64,000 nt of DNA from Euborellia annulipes. Its lineage: Eukaryota; Arthropoda; Insecta; Dermaptera; Anisolabididae. Positions within the stretch are counted from its first letter, which is position 1, and each line of letters begins with the position of its first letter. A program made the translations under genes and the position numbers. Location of the stretch: NCBI GenBank assembly GCA_023213315.1, contig JAKCPI010031589.1, positions 29,098 to 93,097 of the forward strand, written 5' to 3'. Shown piece after piece: positions 33,690 through 44,143 of the stretch. The notes under the pieces were generated by a model. The model was not told the DNA's origin. It was given only the letters and a program-made list of their open reading frames with translations, and did not search any database.

Positions 33690-33829
33690 CCTTTACTCTA
33701 CTCTACTCTACTCATCCCAGCCTACTATTCAATCTGCGTATTTATATTTTAAAGAGCATCTAAAAACTAATAAATATAATGTTTCAACCTCCTAGCTCAA
33801 TTCCTCCATGCCTTTAAATTGAACACACA

Positions 33830-35072
33830 CAATTCAATTCAATTTATTGTCTAATCTCAACAATACATATTTCTTTTTTTTTCAAACGATTTTCTCTGCG
33901 AAATCTTAATCTTTATCTGCAAAGAAAATTGTTTTTACACAAAATCCTTTTTCTTTTATTTACATAGCATCTGAACAGGGATGGGCAAAATCCTTTAAAA
34001 AGGATCTGCGATCCGATCCGCAGATCAAGTCCGACTGCTACAAAGGATCATCAATCCGATCAACAAATCTGGGCAGTTCACGCGATCCGATCCTTCGAAG
34101 TCTATTTATTTTATTTTATTTAGTTGTTATGTTTTTATTAACACGTTTTTTTCTATTTCTTATAGATCTTATTATACAGAGAAAAAAAATTAACTTAATG
34201 GAGAAGAAAAAAACAATAGATTTTCTCAATTTAAAACTTAAAAAAAAAAAAAGTTTTGAAGGATTAGCGATCCTCTAAAAAGGATCGGAAAATCCAGGAT
34301 TCTTGATCCTTTGAAAAGAATCAGCGATCCGATCATAGATCCAGAGAGCAAAATAGATTTCGATCAAAATCCTTAAATCCACCCCTTTTTCGATTCGGTT
34401 CCGAGATCCGGAGATTCTGGATCGGATCGGATCTTCGAATCCAAAAGGATCTCGATCCTGCCCATCCCTGCATATGAAGAATTATTATCCATCTCAATTC
34501 GTCTATAATTTCTCTCTTTTTTCAACAGTTTAATATCTTTTTCAAATCATATTGAATTTTTATATTCAACAACTTCTCATTATTATTTACAAGTGATGTT
34601 ATCACATACTCTAGGGACCTTTTCCCATATTTATTTGTAATCATTGGCAGACTCACCATCTCCCTTTCCATCATTCTAGTATTATATTTATTACTTAAAT
34701 CTATTTTAAAATAAAACTTTTCCAAGACAATTTTTTCAAACAAATCTTTAATCAGCAAAATATTGAAGTTTTTACAAATGATATTTTTATCTATCATTTC
34801 AAATTTTTTAATACCTACATTTTAATAAAACCGTTTTGAATTAATGGTAATTTATTAATCACATGCTCGCCTGCACTTCCCCAGGACGAGATGCCATATC
34901 TGAGATGTGACTCCACCAATGACTTATACAAATGCGCCAAGGATTCACCATTTATTTTAATTTGTATATTTGATAATATGTACATAATACAAAGACTTTA
35001 ATTTATTGTTCAGATATTTGTAATGATCTTCCCATGTAAACCGATCATCAATTATTACATCTAAATGTTTAC
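33830..35072 (-). pseudogene. Non-LTR retrotransposon fragment (RT thumb region and 3' UTR)
   Basis: Minus strand: HLDVIIDDRFTWEDHYKYL (35,065-35,009 region), then in the next stretch LAHLYKSLVESHLRYGISSW, a typical LINE sequence after the palm, and a downstream frame 34,797-34,522 (MIDKNIICKNFNILLI...) closing with a stop. The 3' UTR runs to 33,830 and is itself interrupted by a hAT-like MITE. Reverse transcriptase core and endonuclease are missing, and there is at least one stop between frames near 34,800. Confidence 0.7.
33976..34470. mobile_element. hAT-like MITE with CAGGGATGGGC ends
   Basis: Perfect terminal repeat CAGGGATGGGC / GCCCATCCCTG. TSD CATCTGAA / CATATGAA (7 of 8 identical) at 33,968-33,975 and 34,471-34,478. 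The interior is full of GATCC/GGATC words. 495 bp, no gene. A relative is at 51,977-52,718. Confidence 0.8.
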
Positions 35073-35317
35073 CACACAGATAGACAGACCATGTCTCGAA
35101 AACCGCCTTTTTGGATTCAGGGTACCTCAAAACGTGTATATCCATCAATATCTCGACATCAAATTTTTCACATGAATCCATCTATATTAAGAGAATATAG
35201 GTAAGAGAAAGTAAAAACAGTAACCAAAATAATCGTCTAATAACATCATGTCAAATTAATAAACAAATCACACCTTTCTCTAAGTCGCCTAAGCTCTAAG
35301 CTCCTTCATCACAATTT

Positions 35318-35700
35318 CCGCTTCTTACCGCCCTCCAATTCTCCTTTGATGATAGCACGTGACAGGTTTTCTGCTCTTAGACTTTCCCGAAGAGCTGTTC
35401 CAATATCTCGCGTTCCCCGTAGAAACTAGGACAATAGAAGAAGACTTCGGCCATGTTTTGGCATGCTGGGGATAATGGATTCTTCTCCAGTTTGAAACGA
35501 AGTTCAAAAGCAAGTCAGCTTTCTCACTGGCATATTCAAGTTGCTCTCTAAAAGAGAGCCGATAGTCGATACCAAGGATTTTACACCTAAGTGTGAAATG
35601 GTTTATTGGTCGCCAACCGTTAAGAGTGGTAGTCTTCTTTTTTCTTCTCACTAGAAATCAGGACCGCCTCGGTATTCTGAGCTGCAAGCTGGAGTCCCCT
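35318..35700 (-). pseudogene. R1-like LINE reverse transcriptase fragment
   Basis: Minus-strand reading begins GLQLAAQNTEAVLISSEKK and, after a frameshift, has CKILGIDYRLSFREQLEYAS. This is the post-palm region typical of R1/LOA-type elements (ISSxKK ... LGxxIDxRLSFxEHLEYA). A second frameshift near 35,470 ends the similarity. The conserved YADD palm is absent. Confidence 0.65.
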
Positions 35701-35984
35701 TGACTGAATTCATAGATATTGTCTCAACAACATGCTCCGTAAACTTTGCGACAATCACTATTAAGATCGTCTGCAACGCCTATTACTTTGACTTCATAGG
35801 AAAATGGGAGCTGGAGAATCCCATTATACATACGCACCGAACCCTCTGGTACAGTACCCATCCGATGTCCGTCGTATATTCGAGACATCTTTCAGTGAGT
35901 TCATCATCATCATGTTTTCTGCTTTTTTCGCAGGTCCTTTAGTGGCGATTCTTCTTTCTCCATTCACCCCGTTCCTTAGCTAAT

Positions 35985-36195
35985 CATTTCATCCCTTCAT
36001 ATCCATCTTCCTCCTCCTTCAATTCGTCGATCATTTTTTTCCTTCTTCTCCCTTTCTTACAATGTCTTTCTACCATTCCTTCCAGTACATATTTCATTAG
36101 GCAATTCCTTCTAAGTATATGGCCAATCCATTTCCTTTTCCTCAGAATAATGTTTTTAAGTAGATTTCTTTCCTCTCCTACTCTCCTTAAGTTGA
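35985..36195 (-). pseudogene. LINE ORF2 extreme C-terminus
   Basis: The minus frame just downstream of the ankyrin exon reads RNLLKNIILRKRKWIGHILR, then RNCLMKYVLEGMVE, a tail motif (RxRxWIGHxLR ... GxxxGRRR) found at the end of many RTE/I-like LINE proteins. It is a fragment of about 65 residues ending in stops, unrelated to the ankyrin gene beside it. Confidence 0.6.
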
Positions 36196-36206
36196 CTTAA
36201 TTCATT

Positions 36207-37645
36207 TTATTGATATTCTCTTGGTAGCTTATGTTTAGAATCTCTAATACTTTGATTGGCGCCATGTGAAATAAGGAATTGAATACATTTTGTACATCGT
36301 TTTTGATAAGCCTTATGTAGAGGTGTTTCACCTTTGGAACCGATTGGAGAAATCTCTGCACCACTTTGAACTAAAATTCTTAATATAGACAAAATTGTAT
36401 CATCAGACATAGGATAGGTTAAAGTTTTATGAATAGGTCTATCTCCATCTATTTCTCTCGCCTCTACATTCGCGCCTTTCGATAAAAGATATTTAGTTAT
36501 TTCTAATTGACCCTTTTCACAGGCCAAATGCAATGGAGTAGATTTCCCTTTAGCTAAGCACTCAATGTTGGCTCCTTTCGATAAAAGATATTTAGTTATT
36601 TCTAATTGACCCTTTTCACAGGCCAAATGCAATGGAGTAGAATTCCCTTTATCTAAGCACTCAATGTTGGCTCCTTTCGATAAAAGATATTTAGTTATTT
36701 CTAATTGACCCTTTTCACAGGCCAAATGCAATGGAGTAGAATTCCTTCTATCTAAGCACTCAATGTTGGCTCCTTTCGATAAAAGATATTTAGTTATTTC
36801 TAATTGACCCTTTTCACAGGCCAAATGCAATGGAGTAGAATTCTCTTTATCTAAGCACTCAATGTTGGCTCCTTTCGATAAAAGATATTTAGTTATTTCT
36901 AATTGACCCTTTTCACAGGCCAAATGCAATGGAGTAGAATTCTCTTTATCTAAGCACTCAATGTTGGCTCCTTTCGATAAAAGATATTTAGTTATTTCTA
37001 ATTGACCCTTTTCACAGGCCAAATGCAATGGAGTAGAATTCTCTTTATCTAAGCACTCAATGTTGGCTCCTTTCGATAAAAGATATTTAGTTATTTCTAA
37101 TTGACCCTTTTCACAGGCCAAATGCAATGGAGTAGAATTCTCCTACTAGTTAAGCACTCAATGTTGGCTCCTTTCGATAAAAGATATTTAGTTATTTCTA
37201 ATTGACCCTTTTCACAGGCCAAATGCAATGGAGTAGAATTCTCTTTATCTAAGCACTCAATGTTGGCTCCTTTCGATAAAAGATATTTAGTTATTTCTAA
37301 TTGACCCTTTTCACAGGCCAAATGCAATGGAGTAGAATTCTCTTTATCTAAGCACTCAATGTTGGCTCCGTTTTCAATTAGAATTTTGACACAATTTAAA
37401 AACTTTGTTGCCGCATAATGAAGAGGGGTATGTCCCTTTATATCTTTCATTTCCAAATTTGTGTATTTTTTGCATAAGAAATCTGAAATTTTACTAAAGC
37501 CTCTTTCAACAGCATAATGGAGTGGAGTTTTCTTAGTGTCGCCATCATTATTAGGATTAACAGCTTCTTTTGTACTCCAATAAGATACAGCTTCCAAAAT
37601 ACCTTCAAAGACATCTTTAATGAACCTTGAGTTGGAGTTTACAAT
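36207..37645 (-). CDS. Gene 1: ankyrin-repeat terminal exon, frame broken once
   Basis: Last exon of the coiled-coil/ankyrin gene 1. A splice acceptor (long T-run then TAG) precedes it at 37,646-37,660. The phase-0 frame reads IVNSNSRFIKDVFEGILEAV and leads into ankyrin repeats. Two divergent N-terminal units (TPLHYAVERG, TPLHYAATKF) are followed by nine near-identical 33-residue units (STPLHLACEKGQLEITKYLL) encoded by 99-bp DNA repeats. Two divergent C-terminal units follow, with the end at LPREYQ and stop 36,207-36,209, about 13 units in all. Ankyrin stacks bind protein partners; the partner is unknown. A 2-base TC insertion at 37,141-37,142, at a junction of two unit types, shifts the frame and stops it soon after; the rest is open in the other frame. 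It could be a real break or a collapsed or misassembled array. The parallel exon is at 50,366-51,327. Confidence 0.75.
36468..37360 (-). repeat. 99-bp tandem coding repeat, nine units
   Basis: GTTGGCTCC recurs at 36,567, 36,666, 36,765, 36,864, 36,963, 37,062, then at 37,163 (shifted by 2), 37,262 and 37,361. The units are almost identical at DNA level, including silent sites. The variants are in the short LDKEN/LDRRN/LDKGN/LAKGK linker. The pattern indicates recent unequal exchange or conversion. Confidence 0.9.
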
Positions 37646-37884
37646 CTAAAAAAAAAAAAATAAAATAATTTTAATACATTTTCTACAGGATTTGGATTAA
37701 TAAGGCCCAGTTAACTTTAAATGTAGCAGTAAATAATGAATGAATACAGAGAATGAAATGTAGACTAGTGGTTAGGGCCTTATTATCTATGATTGTAGAT
37801 AATAATGCCAATTGTCAATTATGACTTTCACCTTATAAAAAATCTTCATTTTAGTTCTCTCCCTGGACCTTAACTATCACAGGA

Positions 37885-38811
37885 GAATATATGCCATATA
37901 ATATTCTTAGCATCTCATCCACTGGTCGTCTGGGGGCTGTGTCGTCGATAAATGATGATCTTGGTCTCTTGGAGGAATGGGGAAACCTCAATCAAGTAAA
38001 ATTCAATTCCCAAAAAACCCAATGTTGTTTAATTTCTAGACAAAAAAATAGGATTTGCCCTCCCCTTATTTACAGCAATAATAGTCTCGAGTTCAAAGAT
38101 TCATTTTCTGTTCTGGGAGTGACAATTACGTCTGATCTCTCCTGGAGCAACCACATCTCTTCTGTGGTTAAATCTACGGCAAGGAAATTGGGTTTCCTAT
38201 TCAAAACGAAGCGTTACTTTTCCTCCCAACAACTCCTAATCCTCTATAAAGCCCAAATTCGGCCGTGTCTTGAATATTGTTCCCACCTTTGGCGAGGGGC
38301 GTCGAAAGACGCTCTCTCCTCCTTGGAAGCCATACAGAGGCGTGCAATTAGACTGATAGGTGATTCTACCCTTACCGCATCCCTACAGTCACTAGATCAT
38401 AGAAGAAGCGTGTCTGCACTATCTCTCTTCTACAGGTATTACCATGGTCAATGCTCTGCCGAATTAAAATCAATTATCCCACCCAATGCAACATATTCAC
38501 GGAACACAAGAGAGGCATCGTCCCAGCATCCCTATGCTGTTCAGATCACGACTAACAGAACTAATCAATTTCATTCTTCCTTTGTCCCCATGACCTCCCG
38601 TGATTGGAACAAGCTCCCTGCGTCTATCTTCCCCAAAACCTACAATCTTCAGACTTTCAAGTCTAACCTCAACAGGCATCTTCTCAGTTCCCGCAGTTGA
38701 GTTTCCCTTTTATGCTTCTCCTTTTGTTCTTATTTTCTTCCTGGCTGCATGTGACTATTGGTCATTATAGGTCTTCGGACCTTATGCACCCATTCCAAAA
38801 AAAAAAAAAAA
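37885..38811 (+). pseudogene. 5'-truncated LINE with open reverse transcriptase C-terminal frame and poly(A)
   Basis: An uninterrupted plus frame (37,891-38,700) covers the region downstream of the YADD palm: SSINDDLGLLEEWGNLNQVK, FSVLGVTITSDLSWSNHI, YKAQIRPCLEYCSHLWRGA, IQRRAIRLIGD, and a DWNKLPASIFP tail. This is the standard order for the end of an arthropod non-LTR ORF2. A 3' UTR of about 95 bp containing GGTCTTCGGACC and a poly(A) run ends it at about 38,811. Palm and endonuclease are missing, so it is dead on arrival, but with no stop or frameshift it is young. It lies inside the last intron of gene 1. Confidence 0.85.
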
Positions 38812-39050
38812 TATGACTGAAAGAAAGGCAGATTCTGAATTGAAGGTTGATGAAAAGTGAACGAATACAAATTCTTTGTGTTACACCTTTATGTGGTTGG
38901 TCCTTTTAATTAATTATTTTTGTGGGTAGAATGGCTATAATAATTTACCTTGAGCCTGATTACATGAATCCTGGATTGAGATTATTAGATTTGAGCTAAA
39001 TACAATTATTGAATTTTTGATTTGTTAACGGGATTTTATAGCTATACGAT

Positions 39051-39886
39051 ATAAGAGGGTAAATCAAAAAGTAAGTTACACTTCCAAGTTTTCAGTTTTA
39101 TAAAACCACATAAATATTGGCAACTACATATCTTGACAATAGTCCCCCAAGAGACTGGACACATTTCCTAGTACGGGCATCCAATTTTTTGATTTCGGAT
39201 GAAAATTACCTCAAACACTTTGTAACTACATGGCTCTCACCTTCTCATCCTTTTGGAAGAGCTTTTTTCAGCTTAACAGATTTTGTTGCACGGCAACACA
39301 ATCCACAAAGGTCCGTCAAACGTCCGAACTACTGCAGCAATTCAAGTATCGCAACATCCCCCATACTGTCCAAACTTTTAGCGCTATGCGATTATCAGTC
39401 TGTTCGGTAAGTGGATCTAGGTGGTCGATGATTTTAAAACAATGAGGAGGTGAAACCATTCGATTACATAGCGCTGGAGGTGATTTCTATGCAACCCTTA
39501 TCGAAAAGTTGTTTTGCCGTTCCGAGAAATGCTTACATTCTCTTGGAGACTATTGGAAAAGTTAACTTACAATGTCTATTGTCAATATATGAGTCGTCCA
39601 TTTCCAAAAGTGTCGAGTTGCCTAGGGAACAAATTTTCAGGAAACGAGAAGTATTTTATTAAAATATTAAACTAGACAGTTTTGGAAAAGTTTTTTCTAA
39701 TTAGCTAGTTTTGAAATTGGACACAGATCACACACCTTGGACCTTTTGCAATTAGCGAGTTTTGATACTGTAAATGCTACTTGTCAATTTTGGAAATGGA
39801 CGACTCATATGTTATTGGCTAAAATTATGTGATTTCTTAAATGCTCATAACTTGGAAGTGCAACTTAAATTTTGATTCCCCCTTAG
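39051..39886. mobile_element. Tc1/mariner-like element, non-coding or decayed
   Basis: Inverted ends AATCAAAAAGTAAGTTACAC (left) and its counterpart GTGCAACTTAAATTTTGATT (right), about 35 bp, each next to TA. The interior has a second inverted pair around GAGTCGTCCATTTCCAAAA and TTTTGGAAATGGACGACTC. Small frames inside do not show DDE motifs. It lies in the last intron of gene 1. Confidence 0.65.
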
Positions 39887-40184
39887 TACACATGTCGATG
39901 ACGGCTGCCGCCTTTTTCTTGTTCCTAGATGATTCTATTTGTCACAGAGAAATCTAATTTTGCAGGGCTTCGGCACTCGTCCTCACAAATACATCGCTCA
40001 ATAAGTCACAGAACTATCCAACAGATGGCGCCTATAAAAACAAATCCATACCATTCTCAGTTAGTAGCCCTACCAACCTTTAGAAACAACCTTTGAGTTT
40101 TAGGGACTCTACTTTTGCTATTTTCAAATCAATGGAGAAAACTGAATTTCGTGTGATAATAAAACATTGCAAGAGAAAAAACAG

Positions 40185-40345
40185 CGTTCATACTCAGCGA
40201 TGACTTGAAAAGTGTTATCCTGGCTGCCGTTAAAAATATAGTAAAAGTAGCGTCACCAATACTACTGTAACTCAAATGTTGGTGTTAAAGGTGAGTACTA
40301 ATTGAGATTTGGCGCCATCTGTTGGTTAGTTCCGGGACTTATTGA
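40185..40345 (+). repeat. Dispersed repeat shared with 51,885 and 20,880
   Basis: GATGACTTGAAAAGTGTTAT, CTGTAACTCAAA, and GGTGAGTACTAATTGAGAT recur at 51,889-51,975. TAGCGTAACTAAA and GCGCCATCTTTTGGTTAGT recur at 20,888-20,945. Element type unknown. Confidence 0.5.
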
Positions 40346-40432
40346 TTGATTAAAGCAGAGAGATGCTGCGTTTCACAAAGCTTTTATAAGTATGAACTTA
40401 CTCTACCGTATCTCTTCTAAAATTTCACTTAC

Positions 40433-40504
40433 TTCTTTCAAAAGATTAATTTCTTCCAACAAAATCCCATTTTGTGTATTCATTTGTTCCAGAGTATTGT
40501 TTTT
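40433..40504 (-). CDS. Gene 1 exon 3: coiled-coil microexon
   Basis: 72 nt, phase 0 at both sides. The acceptor TTTTTTTATTAG precedes it and the donor GTAAGT (plus ACTTAC, 40,427-40,432) follows. It encodes 24 residues, KNNTLEQMNTQNGILLEEIN and then LLKE, with heptad-like leucine/isoleucine spacing. The paralogous exon 3 of gene 2 (56,038-56,130) is 31 residues; the difference is an in-frame loss of 7 residues. Exons equivalent to gene 2 exons 4 and 5 were not found between here and the ankyrin exon. Confidence 0.7.
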
Positions 40505-40572
40505 CTAATAAAAAAATTGCAGTTTAAAATATTAAAATATATATTTTATTAATAAAAAGATTTTATTCTTAC

Positions 40573-40616
40573 TTTTTCCAATTGAATTTTTAAAAGATTT
40601 TTTTTTCTTTGCATCT
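40573..40616 (-). CDS. Gene 1 exon 2: coiled-coil microexon, one base short
   Basis: Acceptor TTTTTTCAG, then AGATGCAAAG, an A9 run, TCTTTTAAAAATTCAATTGG and AAAAA before the GTAAGA donor. The gene 2 counterpart (56,201-56,245) is 45 nt and encodes RCKEKQNLLKIQLEK. Here the exon is 44 nt because the A-run is one base shorter, which would give a stop within the exon. The donor, acceptor and all other codons are intact, so a homopolymer sequencing error is as likely as a true mutation. Confidence 0.65.
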
Positions 40617-40854
40617 CTGAAAAAAGAAAAATTTTACTTTAAGTAAGTAGATTTAATCAAAATTTTAAAAATATTATTCCCACCCAATCGAAAAATATAA
40701 TATTATGCAAAGGTTGTGAAATAATAAATACTGTACAATGGGAAAGGTTCTTTCCAGTCAATGGTAAATGCCGGCAGCCAAGGAACACCAGCCAAGAGCG
40801 ACTGAACTGACAACCTTATTCCAACCAATCAAGTCCCACTAGCTCTCAGACACT

Positions 40855-41240
40855 TTTAGGGCTATAAATACAGGTTCCTCCCACTTACTCTTCACTTGCA
40901 ACCGAAACACCGAGTCAAGAAGTCGAAGCAATCGGCTATTAGCGAAAAAAGATTTCAGGCATCCACATTCGGATTGGCAGAGGGGTCTTTGGGCAATCTA
41001 TCTGCTCACTAAAACGAAGCGAAAGCAAGCCTAATGCTTTCGGCAACCAGCCGCAAGAGATTGCTTTCTTTTCAGGACTAACACTCTTTGTTACTGCCGC
41101 AAGAGATCAAATCATCAAATCAGGCAATTGGCAGCCAGCCCGCAAGAGATTGCTTCTAATCCAGCCTTCAAGTCAGGCAATCGACAACCAGCCAGAAGAG
41201 ATTGCCTCCTTCCTGTACCAAGTCAAGCATTAGACGCCAA
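40855..41240 (+). promoter_or_regulatory. TATA-containing GC-richer segment with degenerate internal repeats
   Basis: A TATA box (TATAAATA, 40,863-40,870) is followed about 25 bp later by CTCTTCACTTGCAACC, like a core promoter. Downstream, CCGCAAGAGATTGC-type words recur four times at roughly 50-bp spacing (about 41,050, 41,096, 41,138 and 41,183). No protein family is recognised in the short frames. It could be a promoter with a non-coding RNA, or the edge of an LTR. Confidence 0.3.
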
Positions 41241-41581
41241 GCCACACCTAGACACATTACACATCCATATGTACAGAAATCCTATGATTCTAAAAATACT
41301 AGAAGATAAATTTTTGTTGAGATATCTAAAGACTTTAAAATGAATATCACCAAATTTTAAAAATTCAAGATAACTCAAATACTAGGGTTGGTAGATTCGG
41401 AGGCTGAATCGATTTTCGATTTTCGATTTTTAAAATCGAAACCAAATAATCGATTTTTTAAAAAATCGATTTTTGCCTTTAAAAAAATCGATTTTAATCG
41501 ATTTTCGATTTTTTTGCAAAATTTTTTTTGCTATTTCCATAAGTTGATTTTAAGGTTCTGCCTACGATTTTCAAGCGGTTT

Positions 41582-41844
41582 TTTTTTTTTTTAAACATTC
41601 ACACTTTTTCTGATTCACACTCACACTCACACACACATTCATACAGTCTTTTCGGCAACTCAGGCCATTTAAGACTTTGACGATAACCGTTGTAAGGAAT
41701 ATATTTATTGTGGGGTCAGGCATTTCTATTTAAGTCATCTGGTATCCAAATGGCTTAAATAAAATCATCGGACTGCCTGGGTCCGAACCCGCGACGTTTG
41801 GTATAGGAGGTAGGCGCGCTACCTACTACGCCACACCCGGGGGC
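41582..41844 (-). mobile_element. SINE-T, subfamily I
   Basis: 12-bp TSD TTCAAGCGGTTT at 41,570-41,581 and 41,845-41,856. Full head with GTAGTAGGTAGC on its own strand, core hairpin, and poly(T) at the left. Confidence 0.88.
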
Positions 41845-42057
41845 TTCAAGCGGTTTATAGAACAAGAAAAATAGAAGACTGCATTACTGATGCCGAAATC
41901 AATTTATTCAGTCTTTATAACTTCTTTAAAGACTAACACATTGTTAACAAACCAAGAGAATCAAACATCAGCTACTATATTTCTTAAAAAATCTGGTGGG
42001 ATCGCCACACCAGATTTTGGTGTCGACATATATTTAGGTTCCGACAGTAAGCTTAAG

Positions 42058-42270
42058 GTACCATCTATTGCAATAGTATTGAGAATAAAGCCCGGCAGTT
42101 AGGCAGCCCAAATGGTACACGTTCACTAATATATTAAAAAGATAAATTTTTATGGTAATAAAGGCCGACCGCCCTATTGTTTGAAAAAGGTATTTCTTAG
42201 ACAGACCAGCTGCCATTTGGGATGCCTAACTTCCGGGCTTTATTCTCAATACTAATGCAATAGATGGTAC
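42058..42270. mobile_element. 213-bp MITE with long inverted ends
   Basis: GTACCATCTATTGCAATAGT at the left pairs with ACTAATGCAATAGATGGTAC at the right (one mismatch); pairing continues through GAATAAAGCCCGG and AGTTAGGCA for about 60 bp. Unrelated to the other MITEs here. Confidence 0.85.
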
Positions 42271-42283
42271 ATTTGAATACACG

Positions 42284-42533
42284 ATTTTTTTTTTAAACAC
42301 ACATTTTTTTTCTCACTCACACTCACACACACATTCACAGTTTTTTCGGTAACTCAGGCCATATAAGACTTTTACGATATCCGTTATTGATTAATATACA
42401 TATTGGGGGTCTAGGCATTCTTATTTAAGCCATTTGGTATCCAAATGGCTTAAATAAAATCATCGGACTGCCTGGGGTCCGAACCCGCGACTTTTGGTAA
42501 ACGAGGTTAACCCCTACACCAAGCCCCGAGGGC
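42284..42533 (-). mobile_element. SINE-T, subfamily II
   Basis: Poly(T), CA-rich tail, TTTTCGGTAACTCAGGCCAT, core hairpin, and a head with a small deletion (GAGGTTAACCCCTACACC). The flanks GAATACACGAT and GAATTCAAGAT are a diverged target duplication. Confidence 0.8.
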
Positions 42534-43069
42534 TGAATTCAAGATTAAAATTTATAATCATGGGGAAATATTTATATTTTGTTACCATTGCAACCAATTC
42601 TCCTATCTTTCCTATGAAATACAAGAGTAAAGTGTACTTCAAAAGAGAATATACATTTTAAAGAGCATCTAAAAAATAATTGATTTTTGAATTCTAATCA
42701 AAATCGTTGGGGCTATTTTTAAGAAAATCAAAAAAAAACTGAAAAACTACCTCAGTAAAGTACTAGTGCTTTTTGGCCGATTTTAATTAACAGCTTATTT
42801 TCTCGCTCCATGGGGTATCTAACTTAAATATAAAATTCCAACCTCATAGCTCAATTCCTTCAAGTTTAAAATTGAACACAGACAGACAGACCATGCCGCG
42901 AAAACCACTTTCTTGGAAAATCGAAAATCGAAAATTGGCCGTCAAAAATCGATTTTTTCGATTTTTTCAAAACACTGAATCGATTTCGATTTTAATCGAA
43001 AATCGACGCTCAAAATCGATTTTCGATTAAAAAATCGAAATCGATTCGACCAACCCTATCAAATACATG

Positions 43070-43980
43070 GATGTCCATTTTATGATTTGCGGATATTCTA
43101 ATCGGACGATATCCTTGAATTTTGAATCTCCAGACTATACCTAGAGAAACTGTAACTCTTTATTGATTTAATCTCCTTAGATTACGAGACAAGCAAGACA
43201 CATCATACTGTCTTAAGGGAATTAGAAATTAATGAAACAATATCAAATTCAATAATGACGATATCTCATTGATTAAATGAACCTGGAAGAGCTTTGTAAT
43301 TGCAATTTCTATTAACAAAGCAGTGACCAACCTCCTCTGAAACATATGTTTCCTTGGAGAGATTTAAATACATTGTGTCATTTTATTCTGGATTCAGATA
43401 TGGCACACCAAAACTCCAATTAATATTCTCTCTATACCATAACCATAAGACGTGCATTTAGAATGCTGCCAACAATGGAACACAAAAACTTCTGACTCGT
43501 TTAGTTTCAAAAAATCCATTAAGTAATATCTCCCATCCTGCGGTAGCAGAAAACTTGAACATTTTTATTATGTTAAAGAAAAACCAATATAACATAAATG
43601 TATGTAGATTTCAGGTTATTCCCGACAACTAATTAGCCATCCTTACACCAATGGCTGGAGTAAGTAAATCGATGCAATGCATGATGTTGATGACACTTCT
43701 GTGCAAACTTTTGGCCAGAGAGAAATTACGAGGATCATTCGGAAAGTAAAGAACGTTTTTGTATAAAAACTTAATAACTGAAATAAAAAAGTAAAACTTC
43801 ATTTAAAATACATACTATTTGACATACTATTTTTAGAGATATTTGGTCCAAATTTGCTTTCCGCGCTCTTATTTAGACTAATAAAGAGAATGGATAAAAA
43901 AGAAACCTTAAAAAGTTTACTAACATAGTAAAAAATCATTGGCCGTATTCTAGACTCGCGCCATTATAATAATACAAAGC
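43070..43980. other. Intron 1 sequence of gene 1
   Basis: About 0.9 kb between the hAT-like element and exon 1. No repeat or frame recognised. Confidence 0.45.
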
Positions 43981-44020
43981 TTTATTTCAAATGAGAAAAA
44001 TAGTACAAAAAAGAACATAC

Positions 44021-44143
44021 CTTTAATTCCTTTGACATTTCATCTAATTTCATTTTGCTTATCGCATTTTGCTTCTCCAGTTCTAATCTCACTATATCTA
44101 ATTTACGAAGAGTTTTCACCAGAGTTGCATTTGTGTTCACCAT
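44021..44143 (-). CDS. Gene 1 exon 1: start codon and helical N-terminus
   Basis: ATG at 44,143-44,141 in a strong context (AAAAAGATGG). 41 codons, beginning MVNTNATLVKTLRKLD and ending DEMSKELK, directly before a GTATGT donor (44,020-44,015), phase 0. Charged and leucine-rich, no signal peptide or membrane segment, probably helical. The exon in gene 2 (57,277-57,399) differs at four residues. A TCAGTG initiator-like site is conserved 80-90 bp upstream in both (44,224-44,219 here). The frame is also open upstream of this ATG for about 27 codons but without another ATG. Confidence 0.7.

Larger units (their letters stand above)
33743..35217 (+). mobile_element. HER element interrupted by a LINE
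   Basis: Left HER part at 33,743-33,829 (TTTTAAAGAGCATCTAAAAA ... AAATTGAACACACAC); right part at 35,073-35,217 (GACAGACCATGTCTCGAAAA ... GGTAAGAGAAAGTAAAAAC). The gap is filled by a minus-strand LINE fragment, so the LINE inserted into HER. Confidence 0.65.
41986..42918 (+). mobile_element. HER element with collapsed hairpin, MITE and SINE inside
   Basis: The hairpin is reduced to AATCTGGTGGGATCGCCACACCAGATT. The body is interrupted at 42,058 (MITE) and 42,284 (SINE) and resumes with GAATTCAAGATTAAAATT. It ends within the GCGAAAACCACTTTCTTGGA part, so the right terminus is lost. Confidence 0.75.
41383..43058. mobile_element. hAT-like element with nested HER, SINEs and MITE
   Basis: Ends TAGGGTTGGT... 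and ...ACCAACCCTA. Perfect 8-bp TSD TCAAATAC at 41,375-41,382 and 43,059-43,066. Both terminal regions are arrays of ATCGATTTTCGATTTT-type words. The original element was probably a few hundred bp; the rest is later insertions. It is in intron 1 of gene 1. Confidence 0.85.

Noticed and set aside
38497..38679. Minus-strand frame over the LINE
   Set aside because: Shadow of the plus-strand reverse transcriptase frame.
41128..41343. 71-codon frame MAASPQEIASNPAFK...
   Set aside because: No domain, and the composition follows the degenerate DNA repeat. Kept only as a possible regulatory region.
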